From Pelodera strongyloides (Eukaryota > Nematoda > Chromadorea > Rhabditida > Rhabditidae): a stretch of DNA of 64,000 nt. Positions 23,240 through 32,915 of this stretch are shown one piece after another (positions within the stretch are counted from its first letter, which is position 1; every line of letters starts with the position of its first letter). The notes below the pieces were generated by a model. That model was not told where the DNA came from. It saw nothing but the letters and a program-made list of their open reading frames with translations, and made no database searches. Both the position numbers and the translations under genes were made by a program. The DNA is taken from the NCBI GenBank assembly GCA_036852015.1, contig JAANDG010000004.1, positions 806,001-870,000 of the forward strand, given 5' to 3'.

Positions 23240-26200
23240 GATAGCTTTACACTGGTGTGAAGACAATCGCTTTGTAAAACGGCGACTTAATTCATCAAAC
23301 AGAAAGACTGTCCACGAACCTTTTGTGTCCCTTAATTAATGCATTCCAAGCACTGGTCCCAAGGGGATCGATATGAATGGCTGTCCCCGAACGTTGCGGC
23401 CCCATAACAATCCATCTAAGTGGTAGAACGCTGATTATTCCCTACCGATACAGACACTTCTATACACAACATTTCTCCAAAAACGGCAGTCCGAATGGGA
23501 ATTGAACTTCTCGCCCTCAAAGCGGCACACACAAGAGATCATAGACAACCCTTTACGAACCGGAAGAAACAAGAAACCATATGCTTAGGCGTGCGCCATA
23601 CGCTAAAGAAGTCTCCGCGTATTTTCGGTCGACTAATACCCTACACAAAAAAAATAACCTGTGTGGTGGGCGCTTCTTGTCCTCGGCATATCGAAATAGA
23701 TCATCCTTCCAAAACTTGGGGATTTCAAAGTCTTCCAGCAGTTTTTTCGTCTTGTGGCGCTATAAGGAAAATAATGAGCGAGGAAGCGGAAACTGATACT
23801 CGGTCCGTCTTTGAGACAATATTTTCCAGTTCCATACGGAGAGGAAAACTAGTTTTCGTAAGAAACGCATGATAGTAACGGTAACGGATTTTGATCGGCA
23901 GAAACAGACTATTGGATCATAATTCATAATAGCACTTGACGGCGAACATACAATCCTATATGGAGAAAGAAAATAAAGAAGGCATACAACACGAACGAAC
24001 CTCTCCAAAACTGCTGTCAAATATGTAGAGGGGACTGTCGTCCCTGTTCAATCTCATATAATCATAGTAGTATTTCATTTTCATCTTCACCGAATAACCA
24101 TCATCATCTTCGCCACATTTGAACTTTTGGTTACGGTACTTTTTCACCAAACGCTCAAAAGGAAAATGAAAAATTAGTTTAATAAATAAATGTTAATTGC
24201 CACAAATTTCGGCTCTATTCAAGAATAGCCGTCCCAAGGAAGTATAGCCGTCCCAAGATTCTCAACCGTCCCATGGAGAGGCCAACCGTCCCATGGCGGA
24301 GCCAACCGTCCCAAAAAAGTATAGCCGTCCCAACCGTCCCAAACATCCCACAGAATTGAATGTGCAGTACGTCTGGGGCTTTTGAACATGAAAACATCGA
24401 CCTTAACAAAAATTTTATTTCTTATCAACAGTTAAAATCCGTAGTTATTGGCTATCTCAAGTAATAAGTGATTTAAAATCTTTTCCATGCACACGTCTGA
24501 ACATATAATTATAGAGGTAAGATGGGAGCAGGTCTTCGTCGGTACCATACAGATGTTTCATGGAACGTTTCAAAGCACCCCATGTAGCTTCGATGCGTTG
24601 GGTATGAGCCGCTGGGTCGGAAGTATAGCTTTCCTTACACGATAAATTCCCTTATCGATAAAATTTCACGATAAAAAATGATCGTGCACGAGTTCTGACC
24701 CGTGGCAATACGCGCATTTTTATCGTGTCGTGTAAGCTACAGTTATGTGCACGATAAATTTTTTCGCGCGTTATCGTGTAAGCGCGCATATACGATAACG
24801 ATAAATTTTGTCGTTATCGTGTAAGGCGTGTTACGCAACACAATAAAAAAAGTTATCGTTATCGCGTAAAATTTTTTTACACGATTACGATAAAAATTAC
24901 GGTATCATACAAAAATTTGTGAATTATGCATTGAGCACACTTTTTTTCTTTTCACGAATGATTTTTAAACGTTAAACGTTACTCGGCAATGTAATACGAA
25001 AGAGGGCATGAGGCATGGTGTTCGCGAGGCCGTTTGTGAGGCGAGCAGAAATAAAGAGAAGATCCCAATTCTTTGTGTTGACATATATTATACCTCATTC
25101 GAAAGGTCTTTTCATGTGCTGTCAGAAACCGCAAAGCTCGTTTTTCTGTGCGCTCGTTTTTACGGACAACTCCCAGGGAACGAATTGAACGGGGAGAAAA
25201 CGCTGCGCATTTGTAATCAAAGAGCTTTACGTCGCATGGTTAGCAGGTTGCACCCGCTCTTGAGCTCAAATTTCGGTAAAGACGAAAAATCATACGCGAA
25301 ATACAGACGCTAACCAAGCAAACATCTCTTACATAGTATCTAAAACATTACATTTAACAACGTAACAGAACTGAACGGAAACAGTGAGCACATCATGGAA
25401 AACAATTTATTCGGAAAAAGTTCAATGATTATTTAAAATTGCGAAAAATAAGGAACGTTTGAAATACAGCCGAAAAAATCTCGCTTTGCTTTTGTCTTCA
25501 TTATTAGACAATAATGTGTATTTATATAATAAAAAAGCAGGCGCAAAAAGCACGGGAAATACACCAAATTCATAAGCAAAATTTTCATAGGCGATTTCCG
25601 CTTGACGAAACGAGTCGATCATCGGACACTTCGTCTTCGGCGGACCCTGGAAAATAAGGCAGAAACATCAGTGCACCAACTATCACAAAATTGCACTGGT
25701 CACTGACACTTACTAGTGTTACAGGGCCGAAATTGTACGTATTCTTTACCCATTGTAGTTAACATAAAGGCGCACGGATCAACAACAAAAAATACATACC
25801 ACCCTTCCAATTAACGTGCCCATTTCCCGCGCGAAGCGGGGTCGACACGACTTGTAGGATACCATGGATACGGTCCGGCTATCGCATGCCTACGGCGCTC
25901 GGTGATTTTCTTTGCAAACATTCCATCCAAAAACAAAAACATACCATCCAAATATTCCAAATTCCTGTTTGGCTCGTACGAGAAGGGGAGAAGGATGTCG
26001 TCCTAATAAGGTAAGCCAGTTCGCACAACGTTGAGGCATCAATTGGACTGAAATTAAAAATAGAAGAGGTACGTATAAGCCTTTTGCAGTACGCTGAGTC
26101 CTCAACTAAATAGTTTCCCATCAAAAGGGAAATAAGGATAGGAATGCATCAAGAGACAGGTATTAAGCCAGTGAAAAAGGCTCCAATTACAAAGAAAAGA

Positions 26201-29200
26201 ACAAAGAATCCTCATTTGAGCTTCCCTCCATGTCATATAAAAAATTAGCGAAAAGATGGCTTATTTTGCATTGTTGTATCCCGTACATCTAACTGTTACC
26301 ACTTGTTTTAAATAGGGATTCACGCTCCTATTCAAACTCTTTACGTAATCAAAGACCAAAGTGGATTTATAACATCAGTGGGGGGTTTCGGTCCAAAAAT
26401 GTGATAATGATAATCCACTATTTGCCAAGGCCACCTCTGACTCACTTTGGCCGCCCTGTTTTGTAGGAGACGCCTATTCATTAGACCGACAGTTTCCTAA
26501 AAGAGACAAAAATTTCAGCTTTGCACCCGAAGCGGACGCGGTCCACAAGCACAATAGACAATTTCAAAGAAAACACTTACGTGTTGCTCGCTTCCTTCAA
26601 TTTTTCGTCTCCCAATAATCCCATTTATCGCGGTGTTCAGCTCAAGTTCGCTTTGTCCACTCATTCCTTGCAAATCTAAAGAAACCCACAAAAATAATGG
26701 ATTATAAACACCAGTAAAAAAAAGACGTCCATAAGACCACGTCTTGCGTCCAAAAGGAAAAATCATTACCCAGAAAGCCAAGAGATAGACCGTCTGAACG
26801 TAAATTTGAAGTTAGAAGGCAAATTAGACAAGAAAACAACGGATGCAACCAAACAAAACAATTTAAAAGAAGAAAAATTTAAATAAAAAATAATAAAAAA
26901 TAATGCGCAATTAATGCAAACTTGCACAATGTTGCGTCCCGCCATGGACCCCCTGACCCGCGCGTGACTTGTACGGTATAAGCTCTCCAGCGGACTAGAC
27001 AGAAAAAGAGCTCATAATGTCAGGGCTGAAATAAAGCGGAAACGGGAAAATTTTGTATTGGCATGTAGTATACCTCATTCGAAAGACATTTTCTTGTTCT
27101 GAAAGAAGTGAGAACGCTCCTTTTTTATAAAGACCATTTTTCGTCTAAAAATGAGGTTGGAAAGCAAACCCCCGTCTTCCAGGGGACGAAATTCAACGGG
27201 GAATAACGCCTGAAATTACGCACCCACACTTCTAGTTTTCAACTTTTCGTTACAATCATTGTTCCATCTGCTGAAAACTACCTTTAGCAACTTGTCTCAT
27301 TGCTTTCAAGTGAATAAATTTGCTGTCAGTTTTGCTCCACCAAAAATATTTCAGTTAGCCAAAATGGCAAAAATAACCGTTGGAAAACAAAGATAATGTT
27401 CTCAGTTAGTAAGTTTAATGAGCTCTTTCCGATGAGCTACACAGCAAGCTTCAAAACTTTGCGGTAATACGTTTTTTGTTACACGCGCAATTTTAATTTA
27501 TCGTGTAAGGCCCCGCCTCCTTATGCGCGCACTGTCTTACGGTAGGCGAGCGCGCAATTTTTTTTATCGCCCACTTTTTGTTATCGTCTTCACGATAAAA
27601 AAGTGTGCGCGCGCAATTTATTGTGATCGTGACCGATTTATCGTGATAAATTTTTGGACATTTATCGCCCAGGGACGCTCTAGTCGGAAGGGTTGACAAA
27701 GTGCGGCTTATGGTTGACCAAACGGTGGTAGTATTGTTGTTGTAGGGTGTTGATGTACAAGCCGCCCAACCGTCGGAGACCACGACGAACGTTTGTTTTA
27801 TGAACAGCGTTCACAGACTCAAACACAAATACACGGTCTATTGGTTATTTAAAAACATAAAAATTAAAATGGGACGGTTGGCCTCTCTATGGGACGGTTG
27901 GCCTCTCCATGGGACGGTTGGCCTCTCCATGGGACGGCTATACAGCTATACTTTTTCGGGACGGTTATTTTTTTATGGGACGGCTATACTTCCTTGGGAC
28001 GGCTATTCTTGAATAGAGCCCAAATTTCTACACAATAATCAAGTATTTGAGCTACCACGACCATGGAGTTAGGAGACCAGGAGAGCTGTGCACCAGACGC
28101 AAGAATACTCGCGTTCCTAATTATCTTGTACGCATACATGAACGACTTACGAAACAAACAACCCAGCCCAACAAGCGGAGGTTTTATACACCCAATACAA
28201 ACTAAGTCTAAACCTTTGGCCCAAGCCTTGTGCTCAATTCCTTAATTCAATTCAAGCTACCAATCTCCCACCTCAGGCGTCCATTTTGTCTGTGCTTGCC
28301 AGTCATCAGTCAGTCCTGTTAGAATAACAGGAATACGCGGTCTCTCGAAACGCTCACGAAATTCCTCAACAGTTAGTGATTGTCCGTCGACGCTGAAAGG
28401 CGCATATGAAATTCAGCGATAACGATAACGATGTTCCCAACAAGATTTGCCCGAAAGCTACAAACGTACAAAAGGTTCACATCTAACAATAAGTTAAAGC
28501 AATGCGAAAAAAACGGGCGGTTTTTGAAACACATCGAGTAGGCCAGAATTCTTATGCAGCTTATGCAAATGAACATGCATTCTTATGCAGCTTACGCAAA
28601 CAAATGAACGCTTATGCAAATGAATAAAAGGGCCTCGGTGGCCCATTGGAGACGTCCGCGCTTCGCAGCCGTCCCGAGTTCGAATCCAGCCACAACACTC
28701 AATTAATGCCACCGAGGTGGGGAAAATCGAGGCGAATCCCCCATTGCCAAGCCTGAAGACCGAGGTATTTGTCCTTTCGTCTCGTCGTCAAACACTCTGT
28801 ATAACTCCACAAAACCGATCGACATTAACTGAAGAAAAATCTCCCCTCCACGCATTCCCCCGCGGATTGAAGAAGCAGGACGCTAGAAACCTTCCGCACT
28901 TGTTCCATGTACTTGATTGATGTTGTGTCTGATTGATTGCATGTGTGAATAAAGTAGTGATATAAACCAGAATAAAAAAATCGGGCTAAATTCAAGCAAA
29001 TTTAATACGTAAGAATCCAGTTGTCCACGATGCGTTTTAAAAACCGGCCGGTATTTCGCTTTAACTAGATAAATTGCCAAATCACTCGGAGATTTTTAAA
29101 CTCTCCGAAGATATGCCAAGATACCAGCAAATAAAAATGATCACCGTTGAATTGTATCGTTTACTGGGGGTAACCGGAAGTTCGTGGCGTATCCCAAGCG

Positions 29201-29587
29201 GTCCCATCCGAAATTCGTCAACTCTAAATATACATATAATAGTAAGATTAAGATATAAAATTTCAATTAATTCTTCACACGTTTCCTCCTTATTTACCTA
29301 ATCTTAGACACATTTTTGTTTCCTTTGATGTCTTTTGCTGTTATACCTCTTTTGTCTTTGCAGAATAAATAATTCAATATAATAACAAAAGGAAGAGGAA
29401 GATATACATATAATTAATAATGAGGAGCCTATAAGCAGGAAATCAAGAAAACATGCAACTCACCAGGTCTGGCCTTCTTCTTTGCTTCCTCAATCCTTCG
29501 ATGGGACCTTCTGTGGACATTGGTCTTTAGATCGTAATTGTTTGACGAAGAGGCTCTCTTCTCATCACAATCCAAATCCATCATCAT
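17404..29587 (-). CDS. JMJD6: JMJD6/PSR-1 JmjC-domain lysyl hydroxylase
   Basis: Ten exons, all in phase: 29587-29464, 29223-29145, 28392-28272, 24153-24001, 23759-23659, 23415-23320, 23116-23005, 18176-18095, 17944-17809, 17620-17404 (TGA). 406 residues against about 403 for the human protein. The JmjC iron site is intact: HID in exon 23415-23320 and the distal His in GWWHVV (exons 18176-18095 and 17944-17809); the 2-oxoglutarate lysine lies in GHKRW. A poly-Ser/Asp tail near the C-terminus is typical of the family. In animals this nuclear Fe(II)/2-oxoglutarate enzyme hydroxylates lysines of splicing factors; arginine demethylation and a role in apoptotic-cell clearance have also been reported. 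The first ATG lies 13 nt after a TTTAG acceptor. Introns hold an LTR element with a nested hAT, a Merlin with a nested hAT, and a foldback element with a nested SINE, which explain the 12 kb span. No exon is damaged. Confidence 0.95.
18352..18677 (+). repeat. 5' LTR
   Basis: 326 bp, TG...CA ends. The final A is also the first base of the gag ATG. Confidence 0.93.
18735..18812. repeat. palindromic minisatellite in gag (3 units)
   Basis: Three units of about 27 bp, each containing the palindrome GTGACCATTTATTGGTCAC. The copy at the left edge of the window has two units (near 415-460). The units keep the frame and encode GRSDHLLVT. Confidence 0.88.
18990..21075. mobile_element. non-autonomous hAT-like DNA transposon inside gag
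   Basis: A 2086-bp insertion with an exact 8-bp target duplication TCCGAAGG (18982-18989 and 21076-21083). The empty site is visible in the gag copy at 1-516. Ends are CAGAGC...GCTCTG, matching the CAGRG terminus and 8-bp duplication of hAT elements. Subterminal regions are rich in ACCACCYCC motifs, with a GAA-loop hairpin near each end (CGCCCCGAAGGGGCG near 19038, CGCCCGAAGGGCG near 21015). No transposase frame was seen; a tRNA-like sequence lies at 20379-20452. Being inside a young LTR element, it is younger still. Confidence 0.88.
20379..20452 (+). pseudogene. tRNA-like sequence (degenerate, Arg-type head)
   Basis: A box TGGCCTAGTGG and B box GGTTCGAACCC are intact and the D stem GCCT/AGGC pairs. 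The anticodon and T stems do not pair, so this is a tRNA relic or SINE head, not a working tRNA. It lies within the hAT-like element. Confidence 0.55.
22646..22971 (+). repeat. 3' LTR
   Basis: Appears identical to 18352-18677 by eye; followed by the duplicated target GTTTA. Confidence 0.93.
24624..27682. mobile_element. hAT-like element nested in the Merlin transposase
   Basis: 3059 bp with an 8-bp target duplication GTCGGAAG (24616-24623 and 27683-27690). Imperfect terminal repeats start TATAGCTTTCC on the left and TAGAGCGTCCC on the right (read inward). Both subterminal regions (24640-24900 and 27490-27665) are dense in ATCGTG/CGATAA motifs, a typical hAT transposase-binding layout. No hAT transposase was recognised. 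It carries spliced-looking minus-strand exons. Confidence 0.8.
26446..26664 (-). CDS. unidentified exons carried by the nested hAT-like element
   Basis: I do not recognise this. Exon 26664-26581 starts with ATG 2 nt after an acceptor and ends at GTAAGT after 28 codons ([20 protein letters not shown]...). Exon 26496-26446 joins in phase and ends at GTGAGT after 17 codons ([17 protein letters not shown]). Further acceptor-flanked open segments follow near 26107 and 26060, and an acidic serine-rich segment ends in TGA near 25590, but their joining is unresolved. It could be a captured host gene fragment or an unrecognised element protein. Confidence 0.35.
28494..29064. mobile_element. CCGGCCGG-family foldback element, interrupted by a SINE
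   Basis: TTAA-bounded. The left part reads GGGCGGTTTTTGAAACACATCGA and the right part ends GATGCGTTTTAAAAACCGGCCGGTATTTCGCTTTAA, matching 56661-56841. About 340 bp of SINE sits inside. It lies in the JMJD6 intron between exons 29223-29145 and 28392-28272. Confidence 0.75.
28630..28969 (+). mobile_element. tRNA-derived SINE
   Basis: 340 bp flanked by GAATAAAA duplications (28622-28629 and 28970-28977). The tRNA-like head has a B box GAGTTCGAATCC at about 28677-28688. The tail TGTGTGAATAAAGTAGTGAT matches the SINE at 5672-6008. It is inserted in a foldback element. Confidence 0.78.
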
Positions 29588-29600
29588 CTTCACACGGAAC

Positions 29601-30119
29601 CTAAAAAAATCAGTTCACATAATAAAATAATGTTTTAGTCCAGTAAAAAAAAGATAGAGAGAGAGGGAACAGTGAGAGAGAGTAAGAAAACCTTCTGCAC
29701 AGTGCATATCAATAATATAAATCAAATAATAAATGAACGTAACGTGCTAACATACAATTTTAGTCTTACTGCATTACATAGCTCAAGAACACGGAAAAAT
29801 ATGAACCGATGAAAAAAATATTCCGACGGGAAGGTTTGAACCGTCTCAATTATGCTCCGTTCAAAAAGAAACATAAAAAAATAGTTGGTCGATTTATTTT
29901 AAGGGGAGACATTGCATATAAATCTCGTAAAGAACTGTATTAACCAGGTTCCTAAATGGCATAAACATACACCTCTATCTCTCATATTCTAGCCAGTACA
30001 TACCCATATCTAGAGTCTTTTCTACAACACACGATGAGCACAAATTTTGGCAGTTATTTGGTGTATATACACTAGCTCTATAAAATTACATCTAAAAATG
30101 CGTAAATTATTAAAAATTA
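29601..30119. other. spacer between MIC27 and JMJD6
   Basis: About 520 bp, no exon seen. A purine-rich run (AGAGAGAGAGGGAACAGTGAGAGAGAG, interrupted) is at 29655-29685. This is the outron or inter-cistronic region of JMJD6. Confidence 0.5.
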
Positions 30120-31860
30120 TTAATTCTTAGGAGGGGAGAGGTCAGGTTTCTTCTTTTTCTCGCCTTCAGGAACTGGAGATTCCTGAAAGGAAAACAACAT
30201 TGGGCTACACTTTTAACATACCAAATTATTAGTTCTTGAAAATGTCTAATATTAAAACGTGATCTCATGCACGGACAACACTGCGATGCAGCTCCCCTTC
30301 AAAACACAACCTAAATTAATCTGCACCTCGCTGGATTTTCAAACCACCCAAACTACGTCCCATCCGTTCTTCCACGCCCAAGCAATTGTTTCATCAATAC
30401 CAAGGGTCCCAAAACCAACCTGGAATTCTCTCCAATAGTCTCGTCCGGCATTCACTCCGCCTCGTACAACATCGACTGTCTCATGAGGATAACAGAATGC
30501 TGCCATTGTAGCAAGACCAGTCGCCGACCCCATCGCACGACCAAATCCACCACGACGCATTCCAAGCACGAATCCGGCCATACCTATAGAAATGAATCGG
30601 TCATATTGAAATAAAAATACAACAAATGAAACTCCGGAATCATATAAGAACATCGCGGAACACATATGGCTCAACAGTCAACATGAACCTAACACAAAAC
30701 TACCGAATATAATCGACTAGGCGCCGTGCAAAGGTATAAATAATCAAATACCAGATTCTACAACGTAAAACGTACCACCAAGTGTAATTGCTCCAGCTTT
30801 AGGCAATACTGACCATTCATCTTCTACATAACGCTGGACCTGAAAGTACGACAGTACTTAGAAGTACGTACCACGTGTCAAAACCCAAAATAAACATCAA
30901 ACATGAAAAGAAGTATCTCCGTCCCTTTGTAATTCGATGTGTAGGGATAAGGGATGGTTGAATACATCATAATAGTAGAGTGCAGCTTGACCGACAGACA
31001 AGCGCTCTAGATTTACAACTCGGATAGCTCCCTAAATGAGGGAAGCCAACAAGTTAACTGAAAATGTATTAGCTCGAAGTAACTAAACACTATGCAATTT
31101 TACTACAAATATTGAGTTATAACAAAATTCAACCCACCTTGACAACTGTGCTTGTGGTCGTGTTGACTGCTTTGTCAATAAACGAGAATCGCTCGGCAAC
31201 CCGGGTGTACTCAGTCTCCCAAGCTTTGCGAAGAGTCTCAAACTCACGCTAAATAAAAGGCCTGTGAAAGCAAAAACAGCCAACACACATGAAACATAAA
31301 CGAAAGTAATTATTAGACCCCTACTCATTTCCCACCACCTCCCAATCACTTCCCACCGAAAAAAGTACACTTTGCATCATTCGCTCGAGATCTCCCTGGG
31401 TGTCAAAGATTTATAAGTCTACCTCAAGAGGGAGAGGTTCTTCTTCAATGAAGAGCATCGGACGGGGAGGCGCATCCTCTCCATAGATGGGAAGCTGATC
31501 CACAGTAACCATTCTGAACAAGGGCATTCAATGAAATGCATCGTCGAAAAAGACAACCTATCCAATAATATTCGACAAACCACCTCGATTGAATGATCAA
31601 CACCAATCAGTCACAAACGTTTCACTATGATGTTACATACAAACAGCTATTATCATTTACTTGTCTTGCAATTTTGCTTAAATTCAGGTCAGATATAAAT
31701 TCAAGCACTTACGAAAAATGCGTAAATTACAGTACCTGGACGGATCAGGCTTAGGTCTCCTCTCCGCGGTTGTCAAATTCCACCATTGTGTGAAGACATT
31801 GCCAGCTCCGGACCCAGCTTCGGCCAATTTAGTGACAATAGGTTTATCTTCCACACCCAT
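30120..31860 (-). CDS. MICOS subunit MIC26/MIC27 (apolipoprotein O family)
   Basis: Seven in-phase exons: 31860-31736, 31513-31423, 31248-31138, 31031-30966, 30839-30776, 30583-30420, 30182-30120 (TAA); 227 residues. After a polar N-terminal half with an amphipathic helix (REFETLRKAWETEYTRVAER), the ApoO-type core VLPKAGAITLGGMAGFVLG and the glycine-rich GGFGRAMGSATGLATMAAF form two membrane segments, followed by YPHETVDVVRGG and a lysine-rich tail. Family members shape mitochondrial cristae in the inner membrane with MIC10 and MIC60 (MOMA-1 in C. elegans). The ATG follows a TTGCTAG acceptor by 2 nt. The boundary of exon 31031-30966 is the least certain. It lies between CCT3 and JMJD6 on the same strand. 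Confidence 0.85.
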
Positions 31861-32915
31861 ACCTAGCAAAACTAAATGATGAAATGCGAGGGACATGGCC
31901 TTTGCATTCGCTAATAAATTGTACATGTGATGTAAAAACCCGAAGCGATACACAACGTGGAAAAAGATACCACAAAGCGGCAAAAATATCGACAGTCTTG
32001 TCACATTTTTTATTTCTTCAAATAACAAACAGTAAACAACGAAAACGTGTTTAACAAGCGGGAGTGCAAGAAAAAACGTGTTGAAACAAAGTAAGAAAAC
32101 GTGCAATAAAATAATGCGGTCATCAGAAACGATTGCCGGTGCAGCAGAACTGTCGAGTATGATTTAAACTGTGCACAAACTAATCAACAATTACAATAAA
32201 GTAAAAATACCTTATAGATCAGCAATTCATTGAAGCACTATGAGCGAGACCAAACAAGTGTATTCGCTTAAAACTACAAACGTAACGCGGAAAACTGCAA
32301 CGCAACATGATATCCAAACATTGCATGAACTAGTGAAAACTTGCATAAACTATGTTCTCGTTGAGCCGCCCAACGAGAACAACATTGGGCAAATACAAAT
32401 TTACTACAAAAACATAATTCAAGAAGAAAGGCAAATAAAAAACGTAAACAATGAAAGATTGCAAGCATGATGGGTAGGTTGGGTGAGACGTTAATTGCAT
32501 TGTACGAACCATTTGACAAAAGAAGTCGGTAAATCGTCGCATACAAGCAATGTAGAGCCATAGCACAACTACGATCGGTAGGGCAAACTGACGTCAAGTA
32601 GCTCGCAACCCTGCAATTGTTTCCCGTTACCACGTTACAGTGCACACAAAAACGTTAAATAGAAAGTTACTCTGATTACTAGACGTGAACATTCTAGTTA
32701 CATAAAATAGAAATATTATGAAAAACTTCTAGAAATACAGCTACTTTTATTTGCCATGTAAAGCAAGGCACATACCCCCACCCCCTTAGAAACCTCCACA
32801 GGAACATCTTTCAGTAACGAGAACCAGCTTCAAAGCTGAGCTGAATGGCATTCCCGTATTGACACCTGAAGGACATTATCAAGAACCCACGTCAACTCGT
32901 CATACGCTCTCCTCT
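31861..32915. other. spacer between CCT3 and MIC27
   Basis: About 1.05 kb. One plus-strand open frame (32240-32470) has no splice or homology support. No RNA gene or repeat recognised. Confidence 0.45.

Larger units (their letters stand above)
24480..27790 (-). pseudogene. Merlin transposase fragment, split by insertion
   Basis: Two minus-strand pieces, 27790-27691 and 24615-24480, meet across the nested element. They show VSDGW, then after a frame change [29 protein letters not shown] and the C-terminal [10 protein letters not shown], the DDE-superfamily pattern of ISXO2/Merlin transposases. The N-terminal half is absent and there is at least one frameshift, so it is inactive. Confidence 0.8.
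24211..28020. mobile_element. Merlin-type DNA transposon (interrupted)
   Basis: Terminal inverted repeats of more than 40 bp begin GGCTCTATTCAAGAATAGCC and hold repeated GGGACGGYTA units (four or more per arm). The 8-bp target duplication is CAAATTTC (24203-24210 and 28021-28028). The interior carries the end of an IS1016/ISXO2-type transposase. Without the 3.06 kb insertion the element is only about 0.75 kb, so it is itself internally deleted. It lies in the JMJD6 intron between exons 28392-28272 and 24153-24001. Confidence 0.88.

Noticed and set aside
32240..32470. 76-residue plus-strand frame in the CCT3-MIC27 spacer
   Set aside because: Has an ATG and no internal stop, but no splice signals, no recognised motifs, and lies opposite the strand of all its neighbours.
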